Origin: CAZWBR01 sp964632305
Lineage (GTDB): Bacteria; Bacteroidota; Bacteroidia; Bacteroidales; Prolixibacteraceae
DNA length: 20,207 bases
Assembly: GCA_964632305.1 (NCBI GenBank)
Contig: CAZWBR010000056.1
Coordinates: forward strand, 1 to 20,207
Reading direction: 5' to 3'
Shown here: positions 6,472 to 14,801 of the stretch, one piece after another
Position numbering within the stretch: the first letter of the stretch is position 1
How the letters are laid out: the number at the start of each line of letters is the position of its first letter
Made by a program: the position numbers and the translations under genes
Notes under the pieces: model-generated
The model's input: only the letters and a program-made list of their open reading frames with translations
What the model was told of the DNA's origin: nothing
Databases searched by the model: none

Positions 6472-6474
6472 TAC

Positions 6475-7212
6475 GTGATAAGAAATTTGAGGTATCAAAT
6501 AAAACTCTTTTCTACACCAAGAAAGGAGTTTTATTCATTTATCAAAGCGTTGACCGGTTTCAGTCCGTTAAAGTTCAAGCTTTACGATATGGCCTTTATC
6601 CACAAATCGGCCTCCACGGTCGATGCGATGGGGAATACGGTCAACAATGAAAGGCTTGAATACCTGGGCGATGCGATCCTGGGAGCCGTTGTCGCGGATT
6701 ATCTGTACAACCGTTTCCCGGGGAAGGATGAAGGATTCCTGACCCAGCTCCGATCGCGCATCGTGAACAGGAGTTATATGACCCAACTGACCTTTCGTAT
6801 GGGATTGAACCGTTTCGTCCTGTCGAACACCAACTCGGTTAACGAAAGCAGCCATATCTACGGCGACGTGCTGGAAGCCTTTATCGGCGCCATTTACCTG
6901 GACAACGGCTATTCAGCAGCCAAACATTTCATCACCAAAAAGATCTTCTCCGAATTTATCGACATCAACGAACTGGAGAAGAGCGACTCCAACTACAAGA
7001 GCCAACTGATCGAGTGGGGGCAGAAGAACAAGAAGAACGTCGAATTCAACACGGTGGCCAGGACAGACGGTGGCAGCGAGAAGGCTCCGTTTCGTTCAGA
7101 GGTAGTGATCGACGGAGAGAAGAAAAGCAGCGGTGAGGGGTACTCGAAGAAAGAGGCCCAGCAGAACGCGGCTAAAGCAGCGATGCTGAAGCTCCCCGAT
7201 ACTGAACAATGA
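6475..7212 (+). CDS. rnc: ribonuclease III
   Basis: A 245-residue double-strand-specific endoribonuclease acting in rRNA and mRNA processing. The N-terminal RNase III domain has the signature NERLEYLGDAIL (58-69). The catalytic acidic residues correspond to E59, D66, D131 and E134, the last two in GDVLEAFIGA. A C-terminal dsRNA-binding domain follows (about 173-240), with GEGYSKKEAQQNAAKAAM at its end. The start is a GTG at 6475, only 3 bp after the fabF stop; no good Shine-Dalgarno is seen, which suggests translational coupling. An extra N-terminal segment of about 20 residues relative to E. coli RNase III is common in Bacteroidota. Confidence 0.95.
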   Translation: MIRNLRYQIKLFSTPRKEFYSFIKALTGFSPLKFKLYDMAFIHKSASTVDAMGNTVNNERLEYLGDAILGAVVADYLYNRFPGKDEGFLTQLRSRIVNRSYMTQLTFRMGLNRFVLSNTNSVNESSHIYGDVLEAFIGAIYLDNGYSAAKHFITKKIFSEFIDINELEKSDSNYKSQLIEWGQKNKKNVEFNTVARTDGGSEKAPFRSEVVIDGEKKSSGEGYSKKEAQQNAAKAAMLKLPDTEQ

Positions 7213-7418
7213 AAGGGGTTTTACCCCCCTCCCCTATCCTGACTAATTAAGGGCAGTCTTTGACGGCCCTGGGGCTGGCAGATCACCGTCTGGCCAAATC
7301 CTATCATTTTTCAGAATCGAATAAAAAAATCACTCTTTTTTCGTCGCGGCTCACGCGCTGTTGTTAAATATTGTTAAGGATCAGCGCCGTAACAGATTAT
7401 AAAATATATCTTTGCGTT
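7213..7418. other. rnc-rprX intergenic region with weak hairpins
   Basis: No gene is seen. Two modest inverted repeats, AGGGC/GCCCT (7250-7254, 7266-7270) and TGGCAGA/TCTGGCCA with one bulge (7276-7282, 7289-7296), may end the acpP-fabF-rnc transcript, but neither has a T-tract directly after it. Confidence 0.35.
7407..7414 (+). promoter_or_regulatory. -7 box directly before the rprX-like gene
   Basis: TATCTTTG is an exact match to the Bacteroidota -7 consensus TAnnTTTG, followed by C as is common. No TTTG or TTG is seen at the expected -33 distance. It ends only 4 bp before the ATG at 7419, which implies a very short or absent 5' leader. Confidence 0.5.
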
Positions 7419-8957
7419 ATGAGCAGAAGGATGATCTACACACTTGGTTTCGTGATGGCAATTGCAGTTGCAGCAATGGTTTGGGTACAGTTGAGGACTA
7501 TACGAAAGACGGCACAACTGCAGGAAAGGAACTTCAGTTTTCTGGTTAACCGGGCGTTGAATGATGTCAATGACTGGATCGATTATCAGGAGATAGAGTT
7601 GTTTTACAAGCTGGATGCCGAGCACAATGTCCCGGATGTTATTCCCGGGCTGGGAATGGGGTATTTCCCTTATTCAGATCCCTCCGAATCGTTAAGTAAA
7701 CTTGGGCAGACGGGTGAGATATCGGTTACCTACAACAACTACACTCAACAAAATATTAACGGGCAAGATTTCAGGCAATCGCGCAGCTCAACACAGATCC
7801 AGATACAGAGCATGCAAAGCTCATACGACCGGAAGAATGCCCAGCGTGCCCAGAAGCTGCGGTTTCAGGGTTACATGCAGGAACGCTCGGAGATGCCAAT
7901 AACGGAGAGGATCTCGCCTGATTTTCTCTCTTTTCTGAAAGAGCAGTTGGACATTGAATTAAAGAGTAAGGAGATTCTATTGGATTACAAGTTTTCGATC
8001 CAATCGCAGGTTGACAAAGAATCGCTTTACGTGATGGGCGATGTGGATTATAATCCGAACCAGAAGAGGGTTTATAAACGCCTCTTGTTTCAGGATGAAA
8101 ATCAGTTGAAGCCCAATTACCTGTGCATCTATTTCCCCGAACAACAGAGCGAGATGCTGAAAGCTACGGCTTACCTGGTATTTCCGTCGATCATGCTGAC
8201 GGTGATCATTATCAGTATCTTTGTGGTCACGCTTCAGATCATCCTAAGACAGAAAAAGCTATCGCAGATTAAGAACGATTTTATTAACAATATGACCCAC
8301 GAGTTGAAGACTCCGATCTCGACGATCTCTCTGGCCTCGCAGATGTTGAAGGACAATTCGGTGAGTCATACCCCTCGAACCATTGACCATATTTCTGGCG
8401 TGATTTTTGATGAGAGTAAAAGGTTGAGCAACCAGGTGGAGAAGGTTTTACAGATGGCGGTATTCAACGAAGGAAGGTTAAAGCTGAAATTTTCGCAAAT
8501 TGACATCAACCAGTTAGTATCGACAGTCGCCGCTAACTTTGAGATCAGGGTCACCACCGAACAGGGTGAAATACACACCCAATTATTGGCGGAAAATTCG
8601 TATATTAAAGGGGATGAAGTTCATATCACCAATGTCATCTTCAACTTACTGGACAATGCAGTAAAATACAGTAAAGAGAAGCCGGTCATCGAGTTGTTGA
8701 CCGAGAACAAAAACAACTGGGTGGTGGTACAGGTGAAAGACCACGGGATTGGGATCCCGAAGGAACACCAGAGTCAGATTTTTGAGCGTTTTTACCGGGT
8801 TCCTACCGGTAACGTGCATAATGTAAAAGGATTCGGGTTGGGTTTATCGTATGTTAAGCGTATCGTTGATGTGCACAATGGAAAGATAAAGGTAGAAAGT
8901 ACAATCGGGAAAGGGACCCGTTTTAGGATCTATTTCCCGGTAAAAAATAGTCAGTAA
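7419..8957 (+). CDS. rprX: sensor histidine kinase, RprX-like
   Basis: A 512-residue membrane sensor kinase. A transmembrane helix near 6-24 and another near 252-276 enclose a periplasmic region of about 225 residues with a Gln/Ser-rich middle (about 105-150) and no recognised sensor fold. The cytoplasmic part has the H box FINNMTHELKTPIS (H294), the N box NLLDNAVKYS (N409/N413), the G1 box DHGIGIP (441-447), an F box FERFYR and the G2 box GFGLGLSYV (471-479). All catalytic parts look intact. It is followed after 2 bp by its OmpR-type partner. The pair matches what I know of RprX/RprY of Bacteroides fragilis in order, length and sequence feel; the stimulus is unknown. ATG 7419 was chosen over an in-frame TTG at 7371 because the -7 box at 7407-7414 lies between them. 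Confidence 0.85.
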   Translation: MSRRMIYTLGFVMAIAVAAMVWVQLRTIRKTAQLQERNFSFLVNRALNDVNDWIDYQEIELFYKLDAEHNVPDVIPGLGMGYFPYSDPSESLSKLGQTGEISVTYNNYTQQNINGQDFRQSRSSTQIQIQSMQSSYDRKNAQRAQKLRFQGYMQERSEMPITERISPDFLSFLKEQLDIELKSKEILLDYKFSIQSQVDKESLYVMGDVDYNPNQKRVYKRLLFQDENQLKPNYLCIYFPEQQSEMLKATAYLVFPSIMLTVIIISIFVVTLQIILRQKKLSQIKNDFINNMTHELKTPISTISLASQMLKDNSVSHTPRTIDHISGVIFDESKRLSNQVEKVLQMAVFNEGRLKLKFSQIDINQLVSTVAANFEIRVTTEQGEIHTQLLAENSYIKGDEVHITNVIFNLLDNAVKYSKEKPVIELLTENKNNWVVVQVKDHGIGIPKEHQSQIFERFYRVPTGNVHNVKGFGLGLSYVKRIVDVHNGKIKVESTIGKGTRFRIYFPVKNSQ

Positions 8958-8959
8958 CT

Positions 8960-9646
8960 ATGGAAAAGAACATTAAAGTAATTCTTGCAGAGGATGATGA
9001 AAATCTCGGGTTATTGCTTCGCGAATACCTGATTGCCAAAGGGTACGACACGGATCTTTTTCCTGATGGGGAAGCCGCATACAAAGGGTTTCAGAAAAAC
9101 CTTTATGATCTTTGCATCTTCGATGTGATGATGCCCAAGAAAGATGGGTTTACCCTTGCCAAGGATATCCGGATGATTAATACTGAGATTCCGATTATTT
9201 TCCTGACTGCCAAAAATATGAAAGAGGATGTGATCGAGGGGTTCCGGATCGGGGCCGACGATTATATGACCAAGCCGTTCAGCATGGAAGAGCTGATCTT
9301 CCGCATTGAAGCGATACTTCGCAGGATAGGCAGTGAGGGCGACACCTCGCAATCGGTCTTCAAACTGGGCAGGTTCACGTTTGATGCCCGGAAACAGACT
9401 TTATCGGATGCGACCGATACCACCAAACTGACCACTAAGGAGTCGGAATTGCTTCGTCTGCTGTGCGTCAACGCCAATAAGGTGCTGGAGCGCAACTTCG
9501 CACTGAAGACCATCTGGGTCGATGACAATTATTTTAATGCCCGCAGCATGGATGTGTACATCACCAAACTAAGGAAACATCTGAGAGATGAAGAGGGGAT
9601 TGAGATCATCAATGTTCATGGCAAAGGATATAAGCTGATCATGTAA
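8960..9646 (+). CDS. rprY: OmpR-family response regulator, RprY-like
   Basis: A 228-residue transcription regulator. The receiver domain has E11/D12/D13, phospho-acceptor D55 in IFDVMMPKKDG, T83 and K105 (MTKPFS). A winged-helix DNA-binding domain follows (about 130-228), with the recognition helix in RSMDVYITKLRKHL and the terminal HGKGYKL wing. The opening ILAEDDENLG and the whole receiver closely resemble RprY of Bacteroides and Porphyromonas; in P. gingivalis RprY has been tied to redox/sodium-pump and stress genes. The targets here are not visible. It is translationally linked to the kinase (2-bp gap) and ends at a strong bidirectional terminator shared with lepA. Confidence 0.88.
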   Translation: MEKNIKVILAEDDENLGLLLREYLIAKGYDTDLFPDGEAAYKGFQKNLYDLCIFDVMMPKKDGFTLAKDIRMINTEIPIIFLTAKNMKEDVIEGFRIGADDYMTKPFSMEELIFRIEAILRRIGSEGDTSQSVFKLGRFTFDARKQTLSDATDTTKLTTKESELLRLLCVNANKVLERNFALKTIWVDDNYFNARSMDVYITKLRKHLRDEEGIEIINVHGKGYKLIM

Positions 9647-9660
9647 GAAAGATCAATAAT

Positions 9661-9711
9661 TGATATACAACAAAACCGCCCGGAAACACCGGGCGGTTTT
9701 GTTGTATATCA
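9661..9711. terminator. bidirectional terminator between rprY and lepA
   Basis: Perfect 23-bp inverted repeat: arm 9661-9683, loop AAACA (9684-9688), arm 9689-9711. The core is CCGCCCGG/CCGGGCGG, flanked by an A-rich left side and a GGTTTTGTTG right side, so a U-rich tail follows the GC stem on either strand. It lies exactly between two converging genes. Confidence 0.9.
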
Positions 9712-9718
9712 TCAGTAA

Positions 9719-11506
9719 TTAATCCAGTTTCAGTACGGCGAGGAAGGCTTTTTGAGGCACCTCGACATTACCCACCTGTTTCATCCGTTTCTTCCCTTTC
9801 TTCTGTTTCTCGAGCAGTTTACGTTTACGCGAGATATCGCCACCGTAACATTTGGCCGTTACGTCCTTACGGACGGCTTTCACTGTTTCGCGGGCAATGA
9901 TCTTGGCACCGATGGCCGCCTGGATCGCCACGTCGTATTGCTGACGGGGAATTAACTCCTGCAATTTTTCGCACATGCGGCGCCCGAAATTGTAGGCGTT
10001 ATCGAAATGGATCAGCGTGGAGAGGGCATCGACCGGCTCACTGTTGAGCAGAATATCGAGCTTCACCAGCTTGGCCGGGCGGTATCCCGTGATATGGTAG
10101 TCGAAAGAGGCATAGCCTTTCGAAATACTTTTCAGTTTATCGTAGAAGTCGAAGACGATCTCGCCAAGGGGCATATCGAAGGTGAGCTCGGCTCGGTCGG
10201 CTGTCAGGTAATCCTGTTTTTTCAGGATACCACGTTTATCGAGGCAGAGGGTCATAATCGCGCCAATGAACTCGGAGCGGGTGATGATCTGGGCCTTGAT
10301 ATAGGGCTCTTCGATCAGATCGATCAATGTTGCATCGGGCATGCCCGACGGGTTGTAGACCTCCATCAACTCTCCACCCTTAGTGTGGATCAGGTAGGAT
10401 ACGTTGGGGACGGTGGTAATCACGTTCATGTCGAACTCACGGTCCAACCGTTCCTGGATGATCTCCATGTGGAGCAGCCCGAGGAATCCGCAGCGGAAGC
10501 CAAAGCCGAGCGCCATGGAGGATTCGGGGACATAGGTTAACGAGGCATCGTTGAGCTGCAGTTTTTCCATGGCTGAGCGCAGATCTTCGTAATCCTCACT
10601 ATCGATCGGATAGACACCGGCAAAGACCATCGGCTTCACCTCTTCGAAACCGGAGATGGCGTAGTCGCAGGGCTGTTTCACGGTAGTGATCGTATCGCCC
10701 ACCTTGATCTCGCGGGCGGTTTTGATGCCGGAGATGATGTAGCCCACCGCACCGGCACTGAGCGATTCGCGGGGTTCCAGTCCCATCTTCAGCACACCCA
10801 CCTCATCGACGTAATATTGTTTATCGGTAGCCAGAAATTTGACCAGGTCGCCTTTCCGTACCGTGCCGTTGGCAATCTTAAAATAGGCAATGACGCCGCG
10901 GAACTGGTTAAAGACCGAATCAAAGATCAGCCCTTGCAGCGGGGCATCGGGATCACCTTTAGGAGCCGGAACTTCATTGATAATGCGGTCGAGGATAGTT
11001 TCGATGCCCTCGCCTGTTTTCCCGGAGGCGCGGATGATGGTCTCGCGTTTGCAGCCGATCAGTTCGATAATCTGGTCTTCGACCACTTCGGGCATCGCAT
11101 TGGGAAGGTCCATCTTGTTGAGCACCGGGATGATCTCCAGGTTGTGCTCGATAGCCAGATAGAGGTTGGAGATGGTCTGGGCCTGAATCCCTTGTGTGGC
11201 ATCGATGATCAGCAACGCCCCTTCGCAGGCTGCGATGGAACGGGATACTTCGTAGGAGAAGTCGACGTGCCCGGGGGTATCGATCAGGTTGAGCAGGTAT
11301 TTCTCGCCGTTATGGAAATACTCCATCTGGATGGCGTGGCTCTTGATGGTGATGCCGCGTTCTTTTTCGAGGTCCATATTGTCAAGCACCTGGGCTTCCA
11401 TATCTCGTTCGCTGATGGTCTGCGTCTTTTCGAGCAGACGATCAGCCAGCGTGCTCTTTCCGTGGTCAATGTGGGCAATGATGCAAAAGTTCCTGGTGTT
11501 CTTCAT
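9719..11506 (-). CDS. lepA: elongation factor 4 (LepA)
   Basis: A 595-residue translational GTPase that acts on the ribosome (back-translocation or assembly have both been proposed). The G domain is complete: G1 in AHIDHGKST, then the DxxG of G3 in DTPGHVDF, and NKMDLP. The domains II, III, V and the EF4-specific C-terminal domain follow, ending QVGNVEVPQKAFLAVLKLD. The start is taken as ATG 11506 (MKNTRNFCIIAHID), giving the standard family length. The open frame continues 49 codons further upstream, but that extension crosses a -7 promoter box and has no family counterpart. It converges on rprY across a 23-bp-stem terminator and diverges from the glycosyltransferase cassette. Confidence 0.96.
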   Translation of the reverse strand: MKNTRNFCIIAHIDHGKSTLADRLLEKTQTISERDMEAQVLDNMDLEKERGITIKSHAIQMEYFHNGEKYLLNLIDTPGHVDFSYEVSRSIAACEGALLIIDATQGIQAQTISNLYLAIEHNLEIIPVLNKMDLPNAMPEVVEDQIIELIGCKRETIIRASGKTGEGIETILDRIINEVPAPKGDPDAPLQGLIFDSVFNQFRGVIAYFKIANGTVRKGDLVKFLATDKQYYVDEVGVLKMGLEPRESLSAGAVGYIISGIKTAREIKVGDTITTVKQPCDYAISGFEEVKPMVFAGVYPIDSEDYEDLRSAMEKLQLNDASLTYVPESSMALGFGFRCGFLGLLHMEIIQERLDREFDMNVITTVPNVSYLIHTKGGELMEVYNPSGMPDATLIDLIEEPYIKAQIITRSEFIGAIMTLCLDKRGILKKQDYLTADRAELTFDMPLGEIVFDFYDKLKSISKGYASFDYHITGYRPAKLVKLDILLNSEPVDALSTLIHFDNAYNFGRRMCEKLQELIPRQQYDVAIQAAIGAKIIARETVKAVRKDVTAKCYGGDISRKRKLLEKQKKGKKRMKQVGNVEVPQKAFLAVLKLD

Positions 11507-11555
11507 GGACAATTTCCGTAATATCTTTAATCTGTTTAAAACTGAATTTCTTTTG

Positions 11556-11563
11556 CAAAGATA
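11556..11563 (-). promoter_or_regulatory. -7 box for lepA
   Basis: The minus strand reads TATCTTTG, an exact Bacteroidota -7 match followed by C. It would start a transcript with a leader of about 45 nt before ATG 11506. No clear -33 TTTG is seen at the normal spacing. Confidence 0.5.
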
Positions 11564-11722
11564 CTCAAAATTTGTTTGTCCCGAAGGGGGTGATTTTGCT
11601 AATCTGGACTGTATAATGCAATTAGACCAAGCCGTTTCATGTTCCCCGAACATTTGTTAATACACTGTAAATCTAAGCATTAAAATTAATAATCAAAATA
11701 TATAGCTCTTTGTATATATTCT

Positions 11723-11730
11723 TATATTTG
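11723..11730 (+). promoter_or_regulatory. -7 box for the glycosyltransferase cassette
   Basis: TATATTTG, an exact -7 consensus match followed by C, lies 32 bp before ATG 11763. TTTG at 11709-11712 is too close to be the -33 element, so only half a promoter is supported. Confidence 0.5.
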
Positions 11731-11762
11731 CAAAGCATTTGATTATGCCTTGATTTCAATTT

Positions 11763-12482
11763 ATGAATGAACAATTAACGCTCACCATTATTGTCCCCGT
11801 GTATAACGAAGAGGATAATCTTCAACGGGTTGGACAAGAGTTATCCGATTATCTCAACCGCACTGCAACAGGTGCAAAAATTCTTTTTGTCAACGACGGA
11901 TCGACCGACCGGAGCGGGGAGATGATTGAAACCCTTTGTGAGCAGAACCCACTATTCAGCTATATCCATCTGGCAAAGAACTCCGGGTTAAGTGCCGCGA
12001 TGAAAGCGGGATTCGATCATGTGGATACTAAATTTGCAGGTTATATCGATTCTGACCTGCAGACCTCGCCGCAGGATTTTGATCTGCTGATGGCATATGC
12101 CGATGATTATGAGATGGTGACCGGGATCCGGGTGAACCGCAAAGATTCCTTCGTAAAAAACCTCTCCTCGAAGATAGCCAACTCGGTCAGGCGATCGTTC
12201 ACCCACGACGGGGTGTCCGATACCGGTTGCCCATTGAAGGTGATCCGGACCGACATCGCGAAGAAGATCCCTTTCTTTAAGGGGATGCACCGTTTTCTGG
12301 CGGCGCTGGTACAGTTAGAAGGGGGTAAAGTCAAAGAGGTGCCGGTGCGCCATTTTCCGCGGGTAGCCGGGAAATCGAAATACCATATGTGGAACAGGTT
12401 GCTTGGACCGACAGCCGACCTCTTCGCCTACCGGTGGATGAGCAACCGTTATATACGCTATCAAATCGCTAAAAAAGGATGA
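11763..12482 (+). CDS. family 2 glycosyltransferase, DPM/ArnC-type polyprenyl-phosphate sugar synthase
   Basis: A 239-residue GT-A fold enzyme. IIVPVYNEEDN (9-19) and LFVNDGSTD (41-49) bind the nucleotide sugar, D96-S-D98 in YIDSDLQTSP is the metal-binding DXD, and TGCPLKV and HFPRVAGKSKY near the C-terminus are typical of dolichyl-phosphate mannose synthase relatives. By family, such enzymes move a sugar from a nucleotide donor to undecaprenyl phosphate on the inner face of the membrane. The protein ends soon after WNRLLGPTADLFAYRW and lacks the two C-terminal membrane helices of ArnC, so it is probably peripheral. It overlaps the next gene by 4 bp (ATGA). The donor sugar cannot be read from the sequence. 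Confidence 0.88.
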   Translation: MNEQLTLTIIVPVYNEEDNLQRVGQELSDYLNRTATGAKILFVNDGSTDRSGEMIETLCEQNPLFSYIHLAKNSGLSAAMKAGFDHVDTKFAGYIDSDLQTSPQDFDLLMAYADDYEMVTGIRVNRKDSFVKNLSSKIANSVRRSFTHDGVSDTGCPLKVIRTDIAKKIPFFKGMHRFLAALVQLEGGKVKEVPVRHFPRVAGKSKYHMWNRLLGPTADLFAYRWMSNRYIRYQIAKKG

Positions 12483-13123
12483 TGCAAAACCATCTTTTGA
12501 TCTTTTCTGTTGGGATCATCGCCCAACTCCTGTTTGCCGCCCGGATGATTGTCCAGTGGTTTCAATCGGAAAAGGCGGGTAGGCCCCTCTCGCCGGTGCT
12601 GTTCTGGCAACTGAGCCTGATGGGTGCTATAATCTTTTTTATCTACGGGATCCTGCGCAAAGATTTTGCCATCGTTTTGGGTCAACTGATCGTCTATTTC
12701 ATCTATATCCGCAATCTCCATCTGAAGAAACAGTGGCAGACCTTAATGCCTGTATTCCGGTGGGTGGTTTATTTAGTTCCGGTCGCGAGCCTGGCTTATC
12801 TTTTTTCAAGTGCGCCGGGCAACCTGAAAGAGATCATCAGCAACAGCGATATCCCGTTGTGGCTAAAGATCTGGGGGACCTTGGGACAGATCATCTTTAC
12901 CTTCCGTTTTATCCTGCAATGGATCGATTCGGAATCGCAGAAGGAGTCGGTGTTGTCGAACAGATTCTGGATCATCAGTCTCATCGGATCGGGGATGATC
13001 ATTATCTATGCCGCCTTCCGGCTTGACCCTATTCTCTTTCTCGGACAGGCAGGCGGGGCCATTGTCTATTTAAGGAATCTGGTCCTTGGCTTTCGCCACC
13101 AGAAACAATTGACCAACGGTTAA
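12479..13123 (+). CDS. membrane protein with two lipid A biosynthesis N-terminal (LABN) domains
   Basis: A 214-residue, largely hydrophobic protein made of two copies of the same unit. Residues 12-82 and 133-203 align without gaps, sharing G-x-x-x-Q-x-x-F-x-x-R, QW, FWxxSL-x-G, a basic residue with D near the third helix, GQ, and Y-x-RNL. Each unit has about three membrane segments. The LABN domain occurs fused or next to lipid A and polyprenyl-sugar glycosyltransferases; its biochemical role is not settled. Its size and small multi-helix build, and its place between a polyprenyl-phosphate sugar synthase and a GT-C transferase, are those of the ArnE/ArnF flippase pair, but that is inference. 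It overlaps the GT2 stop by 4 bp. Confidence 0.85.
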   Translation: MMQNHLLIFSVGIIAQLLFAARMIVQWFQSEKAGRPLSPVLFWQLSLMGAIIFFIYGILRKDFAIVLGQLIVYFIYIRNLHLKKQWQTLMPVFRWVVYLVPVASLAYLFSSAPGNLKEIISNSDIPLWLKIWGTLGQIIFTFRFILQWIDSESQKESVLSNRFWIISLIGSGMIIIYAAFRLDPILFLGQAGGAIVYLRNLVLGFRHQKQLTNG

Positions 13124-13151
13124 CAGTGATTAAACAAAAAGCACCTAAGAC

Positions 13152-14795
13152 ATGAAACGTGCAACCATCCATCTGCTCCTACTCTTTGTCCTAACCCTTT
13201 TCACTTTTATTGCCAACAACGGCGCTTTGGAAGCCAATATCATGGAGGCGCGCAACCTGACCACGGCCCGGGAGATGCTGGATAAAGGCAACTGGTTTGA
13301 GCCTACGATGAACGGGGAGCTGCGTTTCGAGAAACCACCGCTACCCACCTGGGCTACCGCGGTTACGATGATGGTATTTGGTCAGGATAATCTTTCACTG
13401 TTACGACTGCCCTCGGCATTGGCGGCCATGCTGCTGATCTTTTTCCTCTTCAAACTGACGGAAGAGCTGACCGGTGACGATAAACTCCCGCTGATCGTGG
13501 GGGGAACTGCAGCTACCTCTTTTTATATCTTCTTTATGGCCCGCGACATCAGTTGGGATATTTTCTGCCACAGTTTTATGATCGGGGCGATCTGGCAACT
13601 GCACCGGGGATTGAACAAGGAGAAGGATAATTATGGTAACTTCACAGCCTCTGCCTTGTTGATGGGACTCTCCTTCCTGAGTAAAGGTCCGGTGGCTTTC
13701 TTTGCCCTGTTATTGCCTTACCTGATTGCCCGGATGGTCGCTTTCGGCTTTGCCCCGTTCAAGGCCAATTATAAACCGCTATTCCTATTAATCGCGATTG
13801 TACTGGTCATCAGTACTGTCTGGCCATTATATATCTACCTCAAACATCCCGATTTTTCGGCTTATGTCGCAGCGAAAGAGTCGGCTGCCTGGATGAACCG
13901 CAGTGTCAAGCCCTTCTATCACTATGCCAGTTTCCCGGCTCAATCGGGTATCTGGGCCATTCTGGCCACCATCGCGCTGATTTTTCCGTATGCCAAAAAG
14001 AGGATCGAACAGTTTGGAAGTTATAAATTTCTGACCATATGGGTATGGGCAGCCGTCTTTCTACTCTCGCTTTTCCCTGAGAAGAAGGAGCGCTACCTGC
14101 TGCCGGTTCTCCTCCCATTGGCCATGATTACCGCCTACTTTATCCGTTATCTGATTAAAGCCTATGAAGAGGGTACAGCCACAAAAGCCGACACTCTCCT
14201 GCTCCGCATCAATGGCGGCTTGATGGCGCTGATCAGTTTTATTGTTCCGATAGCCCTTCCACTGCTGATTCAGAAAAATGGCTTATCGCCCAACCCTTAT
14301 ATCACGATTCCCGCGTTTATACTTTTCTGGGGCATAGCCTTTTTGATAGGACATTCAGTCCTGAAGTTAAAACCGGCCGGGATGTGGGTGGGGATGGTAT
14401 TACTGGTCGTTACAGCCTGTCTATTCGTTGTAAGACAGGCTCCAAAGATTATCACCAAGAACAAAGAGTTCAGACCTTATTACGAATTGCGTCACCGTCA
14501 GGAGCTAAACAATCTACCCTTTTTCAGGAACGAAGATGTAAGTGGAAAATTTCTTGAAGTAGTATGGGCCTGTGGTCGCGAAGTAAAGTATTGGGATCCC
14601 CAAAAGAGTGAGCAACTACCCGTAGACGCCCCGATTGTTTTTCTATCGGCTCAAAAAGCCGTGGAAGTCCTGAGCCCGGAAATCCTGCAAAATTACAGGG
14701 TCGAAGAGATCGGACTTTTCGATGCCAATTTGCAGGAACGATGGGGAAGCAACGTATTGAAAAACTATGTAACTTTAATCCAACCTAAAAATTAG
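13152..14795 (+). CDS. GT39/GT-C glycosyltransferase, ArnT-like
   Basis: A 547-residue integral membrane protein with about a dozen hydrophobic segments and a soluble C-terminal tail from about 440. The first periplasmic loop carries the conserved GT-C/PMT pattern: acidic E32 in MEARN, then the M-G-FEKPP run (E60-K61-P62-P63) shared with ArnT and PMT-like enzymes. By family such proteins take a sugar from undecaprenyl phosphate on the periplasmic side and put it on lipid A, protein or another envelope acceptor. The acceptor is not evident. It is the third gene of the cassette, 28 bp after the LABN gene and 6 bp before the epimerase. Length is near that of ArnT. Confidence 0.87.
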   Translation: MKRATIHLLLLFVLTLFTFIANNGALEANIMEARNLTTAREMLDKGNWFEPTMNGELRFEKPPLPTWATAVTMMVFGQDNLSLLRLPSALAAMLLIFFLFKLTEELTGDDKLPLIVGGTAATSFYIFFMARDISWDIFCHSFMIGAIWQLHRGLNKEKDNYGNFTASALLMGLSFLSKGPVAFFALLLPYLIARMVAFGFAPFKANYKPLFLLIAIVLVISTVWPLYIYLKHPDFSAYVAAKESAAWMNRSVKPFYHYASFPAQSGIWAILATIALIFPYAKKRIEQFGSYKFLTIWVWAAVFLLSLFPEKKERYLLPVLLPLAMITAYFIRYLIKAYEEGTATKADTLLLRINGGLMALISFIVPIALPLLIQKNGLSPNPYITIPAFILFWGIAFLIGHSVLKLKPAGMWVGMVLLVVTACLFVVRQAPKIITKNKEFRPYYELRHRQELNNLPFFRNEDVSGKFLEVVWACGREVKYWDPQKSEQLPVDAPIVFLSAQKAVEVLSPEILQNYRVEEIGLFDANLQERWGSNVLKNYVTLIQPKN

Positions 14796-14801
14796 CAGGT
14801 C

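Noticed and set aside
7371..7418. TTG start giving 16 more residues for the sensor kinase
   Set aside because: The -7 box at 7407-7414 lies inside that stretch, and the ATG at 7419 gives a normal membrane-anchor start.
10007..11521. Long plus-strand open frames opposite lepA (10007-10540 and 10817-11521)
   Set aside because: They are antisense to an unmistakable LepA coding sequence and show no family motifs of their own.
11507..11653. 49-codon N-terminal extension of lepA
   Set aside because: It crosses an exact -7 promoter box, has no match to the EF4 N-terminus, and the ATG at 11506 gives the standard length.
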